This document shows, in pieces, positions 47,619-59,819 of a stretch of 64,000 bases of DNA. Under the pieces are notes generated by a model. It was not told the DNA's origin and ran no database searches. It worked only from the letters and a program-made list of their open reading frames with translations. A program made the translations under genes and the position numbers. How positions within the stretch are numbered: position 1 is the stretch's first letter; each line of letters begins with the position of its first letter. Source of the stretch: Apteryx mantelli (taxonomy: Eukaryota > Chordata > Aves > Apterygiformes > Apterygidae); assembly GCF_036417845.1 (NCBI RefSeq), contig NC_089990.1, positions 131,501 through 195,500 on the forward strand, in the 5' to 3' direction.

Positions 47619-50101
47619 GTAATATCCCTGGAGATGTGCACAGCCTATGTCCTTTGGGATTACTGGAATGTGTCCATGAAAGATGCTAATGAGTTTTTAG
47701 CATTGTGCTTGTTTGGAGTCCAGATTGAAAAAATATTTATCTCAGAACCCTGACTCTCCTTCACTGATGCTTTGACAGTAGAAATGAATTACTGATTCCT
47801 CGAGGTGTCTTCTAGGTTTTACAACTGAAAACTCACCATGAGGTTTAGAGGCAGGTGTGCTTTCTCTCAGCAGCTGTGGGGCTGCGTCTCACAGCTGTGG
47901 TTTCCCTGGTGAATGCACCATGTTGGGCTACATATGTGCATGAAAAGTGGGGAGGGTGTATGTCCAGCTGTCCCTCTTCCTCCTTGTGGCTGTAGCAGGT
48001 GAGGTTAGTCTGCAAGTCCCAGCCCTTTCACAGGACAAGGCATTCAGCTGTCCTTCACCTCTTCCCGTAGCAGGCAGTAATAGATGTTTGTTCAATCCAT
48101 GGACCACCAGCTAAACCATGGGGATGATCTGACTTTCCCTTCCATCTCTGCCCAACACAAATAAGCAAAATGAATGTGTCTTTAAGAAGAACCTGGAGGT
48201 TTGATATTATTCATCAAAGTACTTGGGAGCGTGTCCAAATATTGTATCTGTGAATGGTTTTGAAAGCAAAACATGGGTAAATGTGATAACATGCACATTG
48301 ATTGTCCTCTTCTGATGGACAGTAATCTAGTGATGTTGTTTTCATTAAAGTTATTCCCGATTTATTCAAGCATAGGGTCACAGCTTAAGGGGTCAGGACT
48401 GAGCTCAGTTACTGACTTCCTAACTAGCAGCAGTTAAGGGTACATCCTCTAGTGTTTGGTGAATCGTGTGTCTGACATCTCCAGGAACTGGAAGCCTATA
48501 GGATGGTGAAGCTCAAGGTTTCTTCTTTGCTTGTGTTGTCTATCATATCCCCTACTTTCCCTTTTCTTGGACTGGAGGCTAAGCTACTTAATAGTCAAAC
48601 TATATCTGCATATTCTTGATTTCTGCTTGATTTTTAGTGTGTGGGTATGAAAGAAAATTCTCAGTTCTCAACTTCATTTTGTGGCTGTTTTTTAAACAGT
48701 ACTTGCCTTCCAGGCACCACCTATTTTCCTCGCTCATCAGCTCCGTTTGCTAGGACTGAGTACTTGTTCCTGGACTAAATATAACTAAATGGTTCCTTAG
48801 TGCATTTCAAAATCTCTGTCTTCCCATTAACAGATAAATCTTTTTTTCTCCCCTTTTCCTTGTCCCTACATAAAATGCATGTCCAGCCCCTTTTTGAAAG
48901 GTCAGGCATGCAGAACAACAAATGCAAGTTGGAGACTGCAGAGGATGTTTTCTGCTGTTCCAGCATTTCTGGAGTCAACATTTAGTGCTGGAGAGGGCCT
49001 CAGTGTGAGTCTGTCCATGTTACCCCAGCTGTCAGACATGTTTCCCCTTCCCTACGAACTCAGAGGAGTTCAGGTGTTTTTTTTTTCCTTGACCCTAATC
49101 TTCTATATGTTTTTTTAAGCCTGGAAGGAAAAAATATACATCTGTGCAAAACAACTCTTAGCAGAGCATTTGAGAAATGTTAGTTTGAGATCATCCTGTG
49201 TCTGTGGAGGGGATCCTGGGCTTGAGGTGGAGCAATGAGGTAATGTGATACCTGTTTGTTGGACTGATGGTATGTGTACCCTTTCCTCCCTCTGCAGTGC
49301 CTGGCTGTTGTTTCTCTGCTGTTCATCATTGGGATTGTCATCATATTCTGTGAGGAGACCAAGGCACAATTTGAGTTCTTCACTGCTAACTTCACCTTTG
49401 TTGGCCATTCTGAGGTTGCCCACAACTACCATGAACCCTATTATCACCAGGCTGCCTACTTGCTTCATCTGGAGCTTTTCTGTGTCCTTTGGTTTACTTT
49501 TGAGTTCTCTGTGCGATTTTGTGTCTGCCCAGACAAAAAGAAATTCTTCCAGAATCCCCTGAACATGGTTGACTTCCTCTCCCTCTTCCCAGTTTATATT
49601 GAACTCTTTGTGGATGGGCAGATTCAGAAAATGCCAAGTTTGGGGCTTTGGCTGGGCTTTATTCGCATTGTCTATCTCCTCAAACTCCTGAAGATATCCA
49701 AGCTGATAGAAACCCCACTGATCCTCAGAGTTCTGTCCTACACCCTCAAGTCTATCCTCCGAGAGATCTGCATCCTGCTGATGATTTTGGCCTTTGAGAC
49801 CCTTTTCTTTGGCTCTCTGTTTTTCTATGGGGAGTTGCTTTGTAGTAATCCTTCCTACACAGGGGAGCTGCACTTCACCGATATTTTCGTCTGCTTCTGG
49901 TGGGCTCTGATCACGCTCACTACAGTGGGCTATGGAGACATCATTCCTCTCACCAGTGTTGGCCAAGTGACGGCAGCCTTAGCTGCAGTATTTGGCATGT
50001 TAACTATTATCATTCCAATCCCCATTTTCCTGGTGAAATTTAAAAACTATTATGCAATCGCTGTCTTCAAACAGAAGCTGAAAAGGTGCAAGAACTACTA
50101 A
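47127..50101 (+). CDS. Kv3 (KCNC)-like voltage-gated K+ channel subunit, divergent, 431 aa
   Basis: Plasma-membrane K+ channel alpha subunit. Exons 47127-47618 and 49298-50101 are joined in phase 0. T1 tetramerisation domain about residues 7-107 with the Zn site H75-X5-C81-X20-C102-C103 (absent from Kv1). S1 about 165-182, NFT sequon at 195, S2 with WFTFEF, S3 with D256, S4 about 284-301, filter TTVGYGD (372-378), S6 with hinge G397 and P404-I-P406. The T1 sequence (FDRSAEIFSYVLNYYR, ELAFWEINE) and the exon break just before S1 are Kv3-like. Oddities: S4 charges read R287, Y290, K293, K296, K299, E302, where Kv3 has R, R, R, R, K, R. The usual PVP is PIP, the conserved Asn after it is lost, and the tail after S6 is only about 17 residues. 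It could gate alone or act as a modulatory subunit. Not matched to KCNC1-4. Confidence 0.9.
47619..49297 (+). other. Kv3-like channel intron
   Basis: 1.68 kb, donor AAG|GTAATA, acceptor CCCTCTGCAG. No repeat or second exon recognised. Confidence 0.85.
49298..50101 (+). CDS. Kv3-like channel exon 2 (S1-S6, pore)
   Basis: 804 bp, 267 codons plus TAA... stop at 50099-50101. It opens in S1 (CLAVVSLLFIIGIVIIFCEE) and carries all six membrane segments and the pore. The pore helix FWWALITLTTVGYGD is fully conserved and the S4-S5 linker ILRVLSYTLK is Kv3-like (LRVLGHTLR). The frame is clean to the stop shortly after KQKLK, the point where Kv3 proteins normally continue for 70 or more residues. Confidence 0.93.
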   Translation, partial: CLAVVSLLFIIGIVIIFCEETKAQFEFFTANFTFVGHSEVAHNYHEPYYHQAAYLLHLELFCVLWFTFEFSVRFCVCPDKKKFFQNPLNMVDFLSLFPVYIELFVDGQIQKMPSLGLWLGFIRIVYLLKLLKISKLIETPLILRVLSYTLKSILREICILLMILAFETLFFGSLFFYGELLCSNPSYTGELHFTDIFVCFWWALITLTTVGYGDIIPLTSVGQVTAALAAVFGMLTIIIPIPIFLVKFKNYYAIAVFKQKLKRCKNY

Positions 50102-50143
50102 CCCTGTTGATTTTAGAGCTTCTGTCACCCTTTGTCCTTGAGC

Positions 50144-50149
50144 AATAAA
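50144..50149 (+). terminator. AATAAA poly-A signal of the Kv3-like gene
   Basis: Canonical hexamer 43 bp after the stop codon, implying a very short 3' UTR if used. Confidence 0.7.
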
Positions 50150-52417
50150 CCTTCAGCATGGTTTATCCCCTTTGGTGGGAAGAGAGAGCATATAGTCCTT
50201 GCTGCACTTACTTGTTGAACAGCTGATCAGACCTGTTGAATTCCATGGGTCTTTCCCATGTTGTACCTCATCCCATGCTCTTTCATGTGCCACAGTGCCT
50301 CTGTCTCTTCCCCCACCACCCCCACCTCTTTCCCTCTTCCCAGAGAGGGTCTGTGATGCTGCATTAAGGCCTGAATGTGCCTCATGTAGCGCAGTATCAT
50401 GCTCTGGGGCTGCAGCGGGCCCCTCAGCTGGTGCACAACTCCTGATGCCAGCTCTGCCCTCAATCACCTGACAGGCCATAATCTCATTTTACTTGCTGGG
50501 AAAAAAGATTTGTGCAGGGTCCTGAACTGAAACTGGAGAGGAATCAGGGATTTTTTAACAATGTTCTGTTTTCTCATTTTATATTTTATTAATGAGGCCA
50601 CTGCATCCAATTTGCCTGTACTCACACACTGGTGTAAAGAGGGGAGCAGGCTTAATTGGACATCTGTGGTCCTGAGAGCCAGCACTGTTCGTTAGCCTGC
50701 TTTGCAGGCTCACAGGAATTGTTGTCTCATTCAGGTAGCAACAAGGGAGCCCTCCAACTACAAATCCTTTTGGGCTCTGCTGAAGTCAATGGCAGTGTTT
50801 CCTTGACCTCAGTGAGATCAAAGTTTCATTGTCCACTTCCAGTTGATCAACACTTAAAAGATTTTTATGTAACAAAATCGCTGAGCTATTAGTCAAAATA
50901 TCTATGTAGTTTTTGCTTTCTCATTCTTCTGAAAGGAAGAACATAATCTGAAGTACTCAGTATAATTTTAATGCATTTATTTCCTTAAGGCATAGTTAAA
51001 AAGTAGAAATATTTAACTTTTAACTGGATAGCCTTAATTGTTACATGTATTTCAGTTTGAAATAACAAACATTGTTGAGGTATGAGAAAAATAATTGCAT
51101 CCCATTGTTAATACAGCAGGGGTGATGAGCTAAGATTATTTTGTTTAATAATTAAAAATGGCTGTATACAATAACATGTATGTATTTAAATTCCATTAAG
51201 ACTGTATTTTAATTGCAATATTGATTGTTTTTTGTCTGTCACTGTGATTTTTATACCCAGGATAGCATTTTAAAGCTCCTTTATTTTTATTGAAACATGA
51301 GATAACTCCCCCAGATTCCAATGCAATTACAATGACTTAGTTTTCTTCAAAAGACAAAAAGAAGGATAATGCAAAACATTTCAGGCATGAAGCCCATGAA
51401 GTTGGAGACACCTTGGCAATGGAAGGAAGCTCTTGTCCTGCACTCAACTTTGCTGTGGCCAGAGTAGAGAGGACCGGCAGGGCAAAGTCACACATACTGG
51501 TGCATAGGAATTTTAGCTAATCAGAGCAAAAGTAGTGTTATGTTAGCTACAGACATATATAGTCTTCTTGGAAATTCACATGAATTGCAGCAGTTTAGCA
51601 GAGCTTTGCCATGCCTGTTCTCAACCTTTCCCCAGTCCAAGAAAGGATCCTTGATATAATCATAGACCCTGACCCCCATTTTACAAATGCAAGTCAAATC
51701 CACTGGGGCATTTACATTTTACTGTCTGTGAATTTAGGAGGTGATTCGGGGTGCTGCAGCGGTTCTTTGCTGCGCTTATCTCTGTGTTTAGCCAGCTCCT
51801 CTGGTGTACTGCTTCAGCAGGTGCTCCACAGTAGACAGGTTTTCCACTGTTGAGGAGAGTAGCTTTCAAGGCTACTCCCAGTAGAGGGTGCTCTGTAACA
51901 GCGCATGGCAAACTCATTTCTGTGCAGGAAACGTAGTGCGAACATCAGAACTGCTCTCTGCTGCTTTCTGTAACACAACTCCATCTAGACCAAAATGTAC
52001 CTTCCTCTCACATCAATTAGTGTCTGCTCCCATTTGTCAGAGTATCAGCAATATACAGCAGGAACATGACATCAAACTCGATGTGAGAGACCACACAGAG
52101 ATCATCGTAGCTCTGCTGGATCAAAGGATCTACCCCCGCTGAGAACTGGGCACTAGGGTTGTGAGAGGAGGAATACATACTCTAAAACCAGCTCAAAAAA
52201 CCCACATGATGCTGGTGGCAGAGTTGGTTAGATCAATATTTGTCGTTCAGTTAAAGAGTAGCGTGTTGAAAATCATTGCCTATTAAGAGTTGCCAGGCTT
52301 TAGTTAGATTTCGGTGCTTACTGATGATCTTGGTAATGTAGCTATTATGGTATCCTTGGGGAAAGAATCTCATTTCCTCAGAGTTTAACTGCTATGTATA
52401 TAAGGAAAACAAATTCT
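50150..52417. other. Downstream of the Kv gene
   Basis: A CT-rich stretch (50310-50340) and a very AT-rich part (50920-51350). An old palindromic repeat fragment lies at 50768-50825. No exon recognised. Confidence 0.6.
50768..50825. repeat. Second copy of the palindromic amniote repeat
   Basis: Reads ctctgctgaagtcaatggca...ttgacctcagtgagatca: the same TGAAGTCAATGG core with an inverted partner arm as at 45708-45776. Confidence 0.55.
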
Positions 52418-52420
52418 TAA

Positions 52421-53942
52421 AAAAAATGCAATGAATTTAGAGAACAGTGCAATGAATGATACAATTTACTCCAGCGAGTCATCCAGCTGAGTTACGAAGT
52501 GCCAAGGACAGAAAACATTATCAGCTACATGCTGGAGGTGCAGTTGTCTCCCACGAGGTTTGTCCAGTCACCAGAAGATACTGTGGAAAAAATATCTTTC
52601 TGTATATTAATAATATACAAATCATAAAATTCTCTCTGCTTCAGGGTTTGGTATTTGGAGGCTGGGAGCACAGATCCCTTGGGACTAAAAATAAGATTGG
52701 TGTTTTTTAAACCCCCCCCCCCTTAAGTTATAGTTGTCATTTGTGATAAGATGAGAAGGCAACTGTATTGAAATGGAAGGACATAGATCACAGCCCGTCC
52801 TTCAGGAGACTCTAAAGTACTTTAAACTTCCCTCATCCTCAGGGTGTGTTTCACATAAGCCTCAAAGCAAAGAGAAGTTTCTCCAAGATAGAGCTATTGC
52901 CAAAATAGATGATCTTGTCATGTGCCCAGCCCACTGCTGCAAGGTCAGCCAGATCACCTGAATGCAAACAGGAAGCAATTTCCTACTGTGGCCGTTTAGT
53001 AAAAAGTACTGCTTTCAAAGTTTAACATCTCCTGTTGCCTTCCTTCACCCTATGTGGATACATATCCAAGCCATGGCATTCATGAGCATGTGAATATAAG
53101 ACTAATTCAACTCCAGCAGTGAGGAGTGGCTGTGCTCCTCTGTCTTCACTGACAGCTCAGTGTAGCTGTCAAAACTAGGACATCTGCTCTTGGATTCAGG
53201 CCCAGTTCTTTGTGCCTCCAAGCATCCTAAGCCTGGGATTCTGAAGGTATTTGAGTCTATGTGATCAGTTAAGCTGGGGTCTAGCCTGATCTCAAGACCA
53301 TCTTCTTGACTTGTGCCCTGAGAGGAGGGCATGGTGGTTCTACCTGAGAAAGGGCAGAGGATGAGCTTTGACAGCAGGCTAGAAAAAGCCTGTGGCAGAT
53401 TCTGCCATCAGGAAGGCTGGGTTTCACAATAGACTGCAAGAGAAACTGGTGGTATATTATACCAGTGCACTTGCCCTCCACAAAACCTTCAACCCCCCAC
53501 AATCACTGGAGCATTAGGCAAGATGTTCTCTGGAGTATGAGCTACTCAAATAGGATTCAGCTGAAGAGTCTTTCATGTACAGTGAAAGCAGACTCTGTCA
53601 GCATTCCCAACCCAGGGGGGGATTCCAACATTTGGCAGCGTGTTTTCATTTTGAATCAGAGCAAAAAGTCAAAATCTGGAAATGTCTTAAGGATCAGACT
53701 GTCAGTGAGCAGTGAGGCCAGCTGCTCCCTAAGGGATGAGGAGCTGAGTGCTAGAACATGGCCAGCAGGGCAGGGGCCTCACCAGCTGGGGCCCAGCTCC
53801 ACAGTACCTGCATGAGACGAGGCGAACAGGGCAGGCCCAGAGGTTGTAGCCAGATTCAACCAAGAGTACAGCTCATCAAGCAAACTCATGATGATAAGAG
53901 TTCAATGCAATGCAAAAAAATGCAATCAACTTAGAGAACAGT
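52421..53942 (+). repeat. Direct repeat pair (AATGCAAT.AA.TTAGAGAACAGT), LTR-like remnants
   Basis: A 28-bp sequence aaaaaatgcaatgaatttag+agaacagt at 52421-52448 recurs at 53915-53942 with two substitutions, 1494 bp apart. The flanks are not alignable by eye. It may come from dispersed LTR-type elements; the family is not identified. Confidence 0.4.
52712..52722. repeat. C11 homopolymer
   Basis: Eleven consecutive C on the plus strand. Confidence 0.9.
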
Positions 53943-54720
53943 CCTCACACCTTACAGAGATCTGGGTTCAGAGGGGACTTGCTGTAGAGTGATTTCGTGG
54001 TTGTGGGTTGTCAGTGGGGTATTTTAGGGGATGCAGAGCCAGGGCAGGGGTAGCGAATGGGGAAAGGGACATTGCATGAGAGACTTGTGGCTGGGTGGGA
54101 GCTGCCTATGAGGGGCCCCAGAGGCTGGGTGGGCTTGGGGGGGGTGACAGGAGGGGGAAAATGGGCACACTTGTGGAGCCCCAGAGACCAGGCGGGCTTG
54201 GGGCCAGTGGGGAGGAAGGGCCCCAGCTGTCCGCGACAGGCCCCCGAGTTCAGACAGCACTGGGGAGGGGGCTCACTCAAGAGCCTGGGGTTGGGCAGCG
54301 TGTCAGCACTGTGGGGAGATGAGAGCCCTTGGCCAGGCTGATTGTTCAGGAAGAGTCACAGGGGCAAGGCCCTGCAAAACCCACGAACTAGGTACTGTGG
54401 TGTTCAGCTCAGGGCTTAAGATGGCTGAACGCCGTACCACGCGTGGCAGGGCAGGGGCCGGGGCCCCGTCCCACAGTGCCTGAGTGAGGTGAGCAGTGCA
54501 GATCAGAGACGGCAGCAGGTTCAACCAAGAGTCCAGCTCATCTGGCAAGTCTGCAATGATAAGGAAGGTCTGAGGTCAAGCCAGGAAGTCAATGTGCAGA
54601 TCAGGGTCAGGATCAGGTCCAGTGATAGTAAGGAGAGTCAAACAGCCCAGAGATCACTGGGCAGGTCCATAGTGACAAGGGAGGTCTGAGGTCGAGCCAG
54701 GAAGTCAGGCCACCAGCTAG
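53766..54720. repeat. GC-rich repeat block with two diverged unit copies
   Basis: A unit running from ggcaggggcc through (c/c)cacagt(a/g)cctg, ttcaaccaagagt(a/c)cagct to aatgataag occurs at about 53766-53905 and again at about 54446-54565, 680 bp apart. The second copy leads into short AGGTC-rich repeats (ggtctgaggtcaagccagga twice, at about 54567 and 54682). No coding content. Family unknown; probably an old avian interspersed or minisatellite repeat. Confidence 0.6.
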
Positions 54721-57700
54721 GAGGTCAGGTGTATTCCAAAACTTTTCTTCCTTCACTTAAAAAAAAAACAACAAAAAAAAGTATTTAAAATAACCCAAAT
54801 TGTCTCACAGTGGACTAAGGACCTCGCTGTTTCCGATGCTCTGTGTAATAAATAAACCTGTGCTCATGAGGCCTGCTAGACCACCACACCTTTTGGTACT
54901 ATTGTGTCAACTTGGTTTCCAAGCTGGGTTTCTAAAGGTGGGTGTGTTTTGTGACTGCTCCCCATCCCAGCCAAGCACTTTGAGGCTAGCCCTGTCCGCT
55001 CATCAGGAGCAGGGGAGAAAGGAAGAATAAAGGCTTCTGCAGCAGAATGAAAGGAGCCATCCCGGTTACTAGTTTTCTTGCGTGAATCAGACTTTGAGTG
55101 GTAACCACACAAAGTCACGCTCTTTGCTGCAGCTGGGAGCCTGCTCCAGGCAGCTGAGTGCACTGTGTCCCACACCCTTTTCTTGCATTGATTTGCAGCC
55201 AGTTTCACGCTCTACCTCCCCACCCCTTTCACCATAGAGTGGCAGCAAGTTAGCTGATGCAATTTGATCTTACGTGTCCTGAGACTGTTGCAGAGCTTGT
55301 GAGGTGAGTGGGATTCAAAACTGGGGCAGAGAACTGCTCACTTCACAGTGGCCATTCATCACTGTCAGTTGATGTTAACTCCTGCTTTCTTCCTGGCCCA
55401 GGACAGATGGAAAGCAATTAAAAGTTCAGTGTTCTGGTCCCTCTCTTCTGAGTCCCCTAATTCCATAAGCTGTTTTCAAATGTTAGCAAGGGCCTGGGAA
55501 GCAACATGAGAAACTGCATGTTCATGCTGTCTGCACTTCATGGACTGACTTTCCAGTGGTTTTAGCCACATTAACCCCACAGCAACCCCATCTACTCCAG
55601 AGCATGTGCTTGCTCCTGTGCATCTTGGGGTTGTGAACAGTCTGGCTCCCTGTGCTTTGAACATGGTGCAGTCATTAGACCCAGCTCACAGCATCTGCCA
55701 AGGCTGGGGCAAAGGAACCACAAGCACCTCAGAAGAAACCCCTGGGGCAAGTGCCTCATTATGGGAAGGGCCAAACCACATCCACAGGCTCTGTCTCTCT
55801 CTTTCTTCCCCCACAGAGACTATTACAGAGAGAGACGCTGTTCATGGCTGGGAAGTCTTACTATATCCATTAAATGGTTGAGAGGGGTCACTGATGCAGC
55901 TCAGGACATTTTTGGAGGAACAAGCCATGCTCTTGACTACTCTGCATATTGCCAGCAGCAAGGTATGTGGGCAGTGACTTACCTGGGTCCTGGCAAGGGT
56001 ATGGAAAATTTGAGGTTTGCTGCAGCATACTGCCATTTAGCATTCAGACCATGCATCCAGGGTGTCTGCACAGCCCGTCCGTGGGCAGAGTGACTCAACA
56101 GAAAAGGGAAATGCAGCTGCAGATGGCAAAGTCTCCCCCAGGCTCTGACTCATAGAAAGCGAGGGCACTTGACATATGTGGGAAGTGAATAAAAGTCCCC
56201 AGCCCTGGATGTTTCTTAGATCTCCTGCAAGTCAAGGACAAGCACTTTCAAGAGATGCACTAACTCCCAAATGGTCATGTTAATTGCCTCCACCCAGGCA
56301 TGGGGCAGTAGAAGTGGAGCTGATATTAATCTTTTGCTCACCAAAGTGCAAATAGTGCCCCTTCGAGGTATTTATGCCTTGCCAGGTTTCTGTGTCTGAG
56401 TGCAGCTGTAGCACTGGTCTCCTGGAAATACTGCAATTAGAAAATGGTCTTGTACTTGTCCTGCATTTTCTGCCCTAAAAGATTTTAATTCTGACCCCCA
56501 CAAAATTTGCAAGGAAGTAATGGAAAATCCTTGGTGACTGAACTTGGGGGGGTGGTGTGGTGGTGGTGTTCTGCCCACTTGCTGTGGCCAGACAGCTCAC
56601 AACCACTCTGATACTCTGATATTACAACATGTTGAACAAGGCTATTTTCAGCCTAAAGGTTGTGCCTAGAAAAACAGCTGTCTGGGGTACAGCTAGATCC
56701 TTCTACCTAAAACTCTGGGCATCCTTCTTTCAGCCTACCCCCTCCTGCAGAGGAGCTTTGGAGGAAAACTGGATGTGGAGAGAGTTTCTCTCCCAACTCC
56801 CCACCAAAGGTTTTAGTTGCAGCCACGCTCCCTCCTGGCTGCCAAATGGCAGAAGTCACTCTGTGGTGAGGCTGCTTCTGTCACTATTTCAGCTGGAGGA
56901 AGAAGTGATGTAGTGAAGTGAAGCTGAATCTACTGTGTGCTTGGGTTTCTTTGAAACAAATCTCTATCCCATTATTCACCTGGGAGCAAAATATCAAGTG
57001 GGCTGGTAGAGGGGACTGTTAAAAAGAAGGATCATGTTTTCATAGCAGACAGCATCTCTTCTGCCACAAATAGCCTTTCCTTGCCCCAGGCTGGCACAAA
57101 GTTGATGGGTTACCAGTGTTAAGCATCATATCCATTCACATGGTTGTTGGCAGCCAGGATGGTTTCATAGTGTAGATCAGGTTGTAGTTTTAGGCTATTA
57201 CTCTTTTTTCCATTAAGGAGCTTGTGAAAGAATACATAATTCTCTCCTTTCACATTGCTGCCTGGGAGGTATTTTTAATAATAATAATTAGACTGCACAG
57301 CATTTTTCATCTTTAAAGTGCTTCCTAAATATGAGCTAATTAGTCCGTACAACTTACCAGTGGGTAAACCCTTACAATTTGTCTTTGGGATTGCTCAAGA
57401 GAGGAAAGACTCAATCTGTACGTAATTCAGCAAAGCATTTGGGGTTGTGCCTAACTTTAGGCATGGCTGGGACTAAGGTGCATGTTTAATGGGCTTAAGA
57501 TCCCAGCTACCTGCTTGGAGCAAAAATTTCCTGTTTATTCTGGACTAGGATAGGACCATGCTGCAGGATAATGTGTGAGCACTGCTGGGATGGTCCTCCC
57601 TTCCCAGCCCTAATTAGCTGCCTCAAATAATAACATCAGTGAGGACTCAGCACCAGGGGCTTTACTGCAGATTATGTCAGCCTATCACTGACCACAGGCA

Positions 57701-59819
57701 AGTATTTGAGTAACCTGAAAGGGTGAAGTCACATCTTCATGGTTCCTGTTCCTTCTGCTAACTGCTGTGAATGACACTCTTGCAGTGCAGATGCAGACTA
57801 TGAGTACCTCCAGTTGTATTTTTTTCTAAAGCAGTTTCCTGCCTTTCTGCTTTATGAACTGAAGACCTGCAATTTCGAAATATACTGAACAGAGCCATGG
57901 TACTCTCAGCTAGACCTTCTGCCCCTAGGCCAGTTTTGCACAGTGCCTGCCTCAGGCTTTTTGCTTTTCCATTTAGGAGACTTCTCAGATTGATTTAAAG
58001 CTGCCAGTGTGGTTGATGTTGCACAGATGGAGACAAATAGACAATAAAAATAAAATTCTCTTATTTGCTACCCTTTCCCCTCCTGGCCTGTTCATGTCCA
58101 AGCCTAGCACAGTGGGACAGGAAAGGAGTGGGGAGGCACAGGAGAAAAGGGAAGAACATGGTTGTGTCAGCTAAGCCACTGTGACCTCCATTAGCTGGGT
58201 CCAGGATGGCCTCAGGTGGGCTGCTCTTCCTCTGCCTCCATTTGCATCTGCTGCCTTAGGCCTGGCTGACCACTTACAGTCTCAGCCAGAATGAGAAAAT
58301 ACACCACTTTATGATCCAGCAAGCTTTTCAGCTCATCAGTGCTTCAAAAAAATGTCATTTTGGCTGAGGATGATTCATGTCAAGGTCAAGATGGCAAGCC
58401 ATTTCACTGGACAGGGACCCGGAGATGGATGTCTCCCTTTTTGGAGTGAAGAGTTCCTCAGCCGGGATGCAATGTCCTGCTTGCAGCAGAAAGCAACTCT
58501 CCCAGTGGATGAGCTTGAACTTGTTTCTGGGAAGTACACAGTCATGCTCTACCAGTGGGGTTCATGAAGAGGACTCCCATGTGGTTTCAGCGGGGTGCTT
58601 TTTCTGCTACTTTGTGGCTGTAGTCGGAGGAACTCACAGCCAACACACACTAAAAAATCACAGATAGAAAATGAGGCCAGAAAGCCTCAAAAAGCTTCAG
58701 CCTCAGAAAGCCTGTGAAAATCTGTAGCAGTTGCTGAAGGCGAGAAAGGACACTTTTCTCCACCAGGATAGCTAGACTTAAGACCCACAGATACAGATCT
58801 TCATATGGTTGCAAGCCATGCAGAAATACAGACCCTGTGCCATGGAAGGTCAAGGGACAGGAAAACTTAGGGAACAGAGAGGGCTCCTGTGTGTTTCTGT
58901 CATTTCCTCACAGTAGATGAAGTTTGCATAAAATCCACCAAGTGACTGGCTAGAAACAACCATGACTGCACACCCTGCCACTCCGGTCTCTGTTTCTGTG
59001 TGTTATACATCATGGACCTTGTTATCTATGAGAAGTCCAATTCTTTCCTGAATATGCCGAAGTTTCTTGGTCTCAGTGATATCCTATAGCAGATGAAGTG
59101 TATAGCGTGCTATTTTTTTTTTTTAAGTGAATTGCCTTTTCAGTTTCGTTGGAGGCTTTGTCTTGTGAGGGAGTGCAGAAAGGAGATCCCAGCTCATCCT
59201 GAGGTGTGCTTCTTTTACACGTCCTGCTACAGAAAGCTTATTTAATATTTGCCATCATTCTTATCTCAGACTTTCACGTTGCTTTGAATGACATGTTTTT
59301 TCACACATGGTCCTTCAGCTCCAGACATCCTGACACCTGCTCTAGAGATGGCTGCCCCTAGCTACTCCTTAGCGTCCCTGACTCAGAAGTGCTTCTGTGA
59401 GCTCTGCTGGCCCACTGCACTAGCCATGAGCAGGAAGGGTATGTTAACGCTGTATCCTTCAGTGAAATAAAGGGATATGAATATCATTCAAATAGCCAGA
59501 GGAAAGCTGGCTCCAAGCAACAAAACCATGGGTTAACCCACATCTAAGCTATTATGCCCCCTGCAAAGGCAGAGCTTATTATCCAGGGCTCAGTGTCTTG
59601 CTAACACAGCCGTACAATGCATATCTGGCTTGGTGCATGGATTGCACTCATTTTTCTCCACTTCTGGAAGCTGCCCTAAATTGCCAAAATAATGAAAACT
59701 TAATTTGTACAGAGAACTGAATGATATTTTCTTGCATTAAGGACTTGCTGATTGCTTTTCTGGCACAGCTGGTCACCGAAAATACTTTGTGTTGTTTGGG
59801 CTAATGACTTTCCCCTTAG
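54721..59819. other. No gene assigned
   Basis: Mixed composition. The only recognisable item is an old SINE-like fragment (57290-57375). Exons upstream of the coding exon at 59820 should lie here or further left, but none could be identified with confidence. Open frames at 55761-56093 and 58352-58667 lack fitting splice sites. Confidence 0.5.
57290..57375 (+). repeat. Ancient SINE-like fragment
   Basis: taattagactgcacagcatt, then ttaaagtgcttcctaaatat and agctaattagtccgtacaac: a diverged copy of the widespread 'gcactttacaaatattaactaattaatcctcacaac' amniote repeat. Confidence 0.5.

Noticed and set aside
49115..49966. 283-codon open frame on the minus strand
   Set aside because: It is the antisense of Kv exon 2. 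The protein has no recognisable domain, and the sense strand is clearly the conserved channel.
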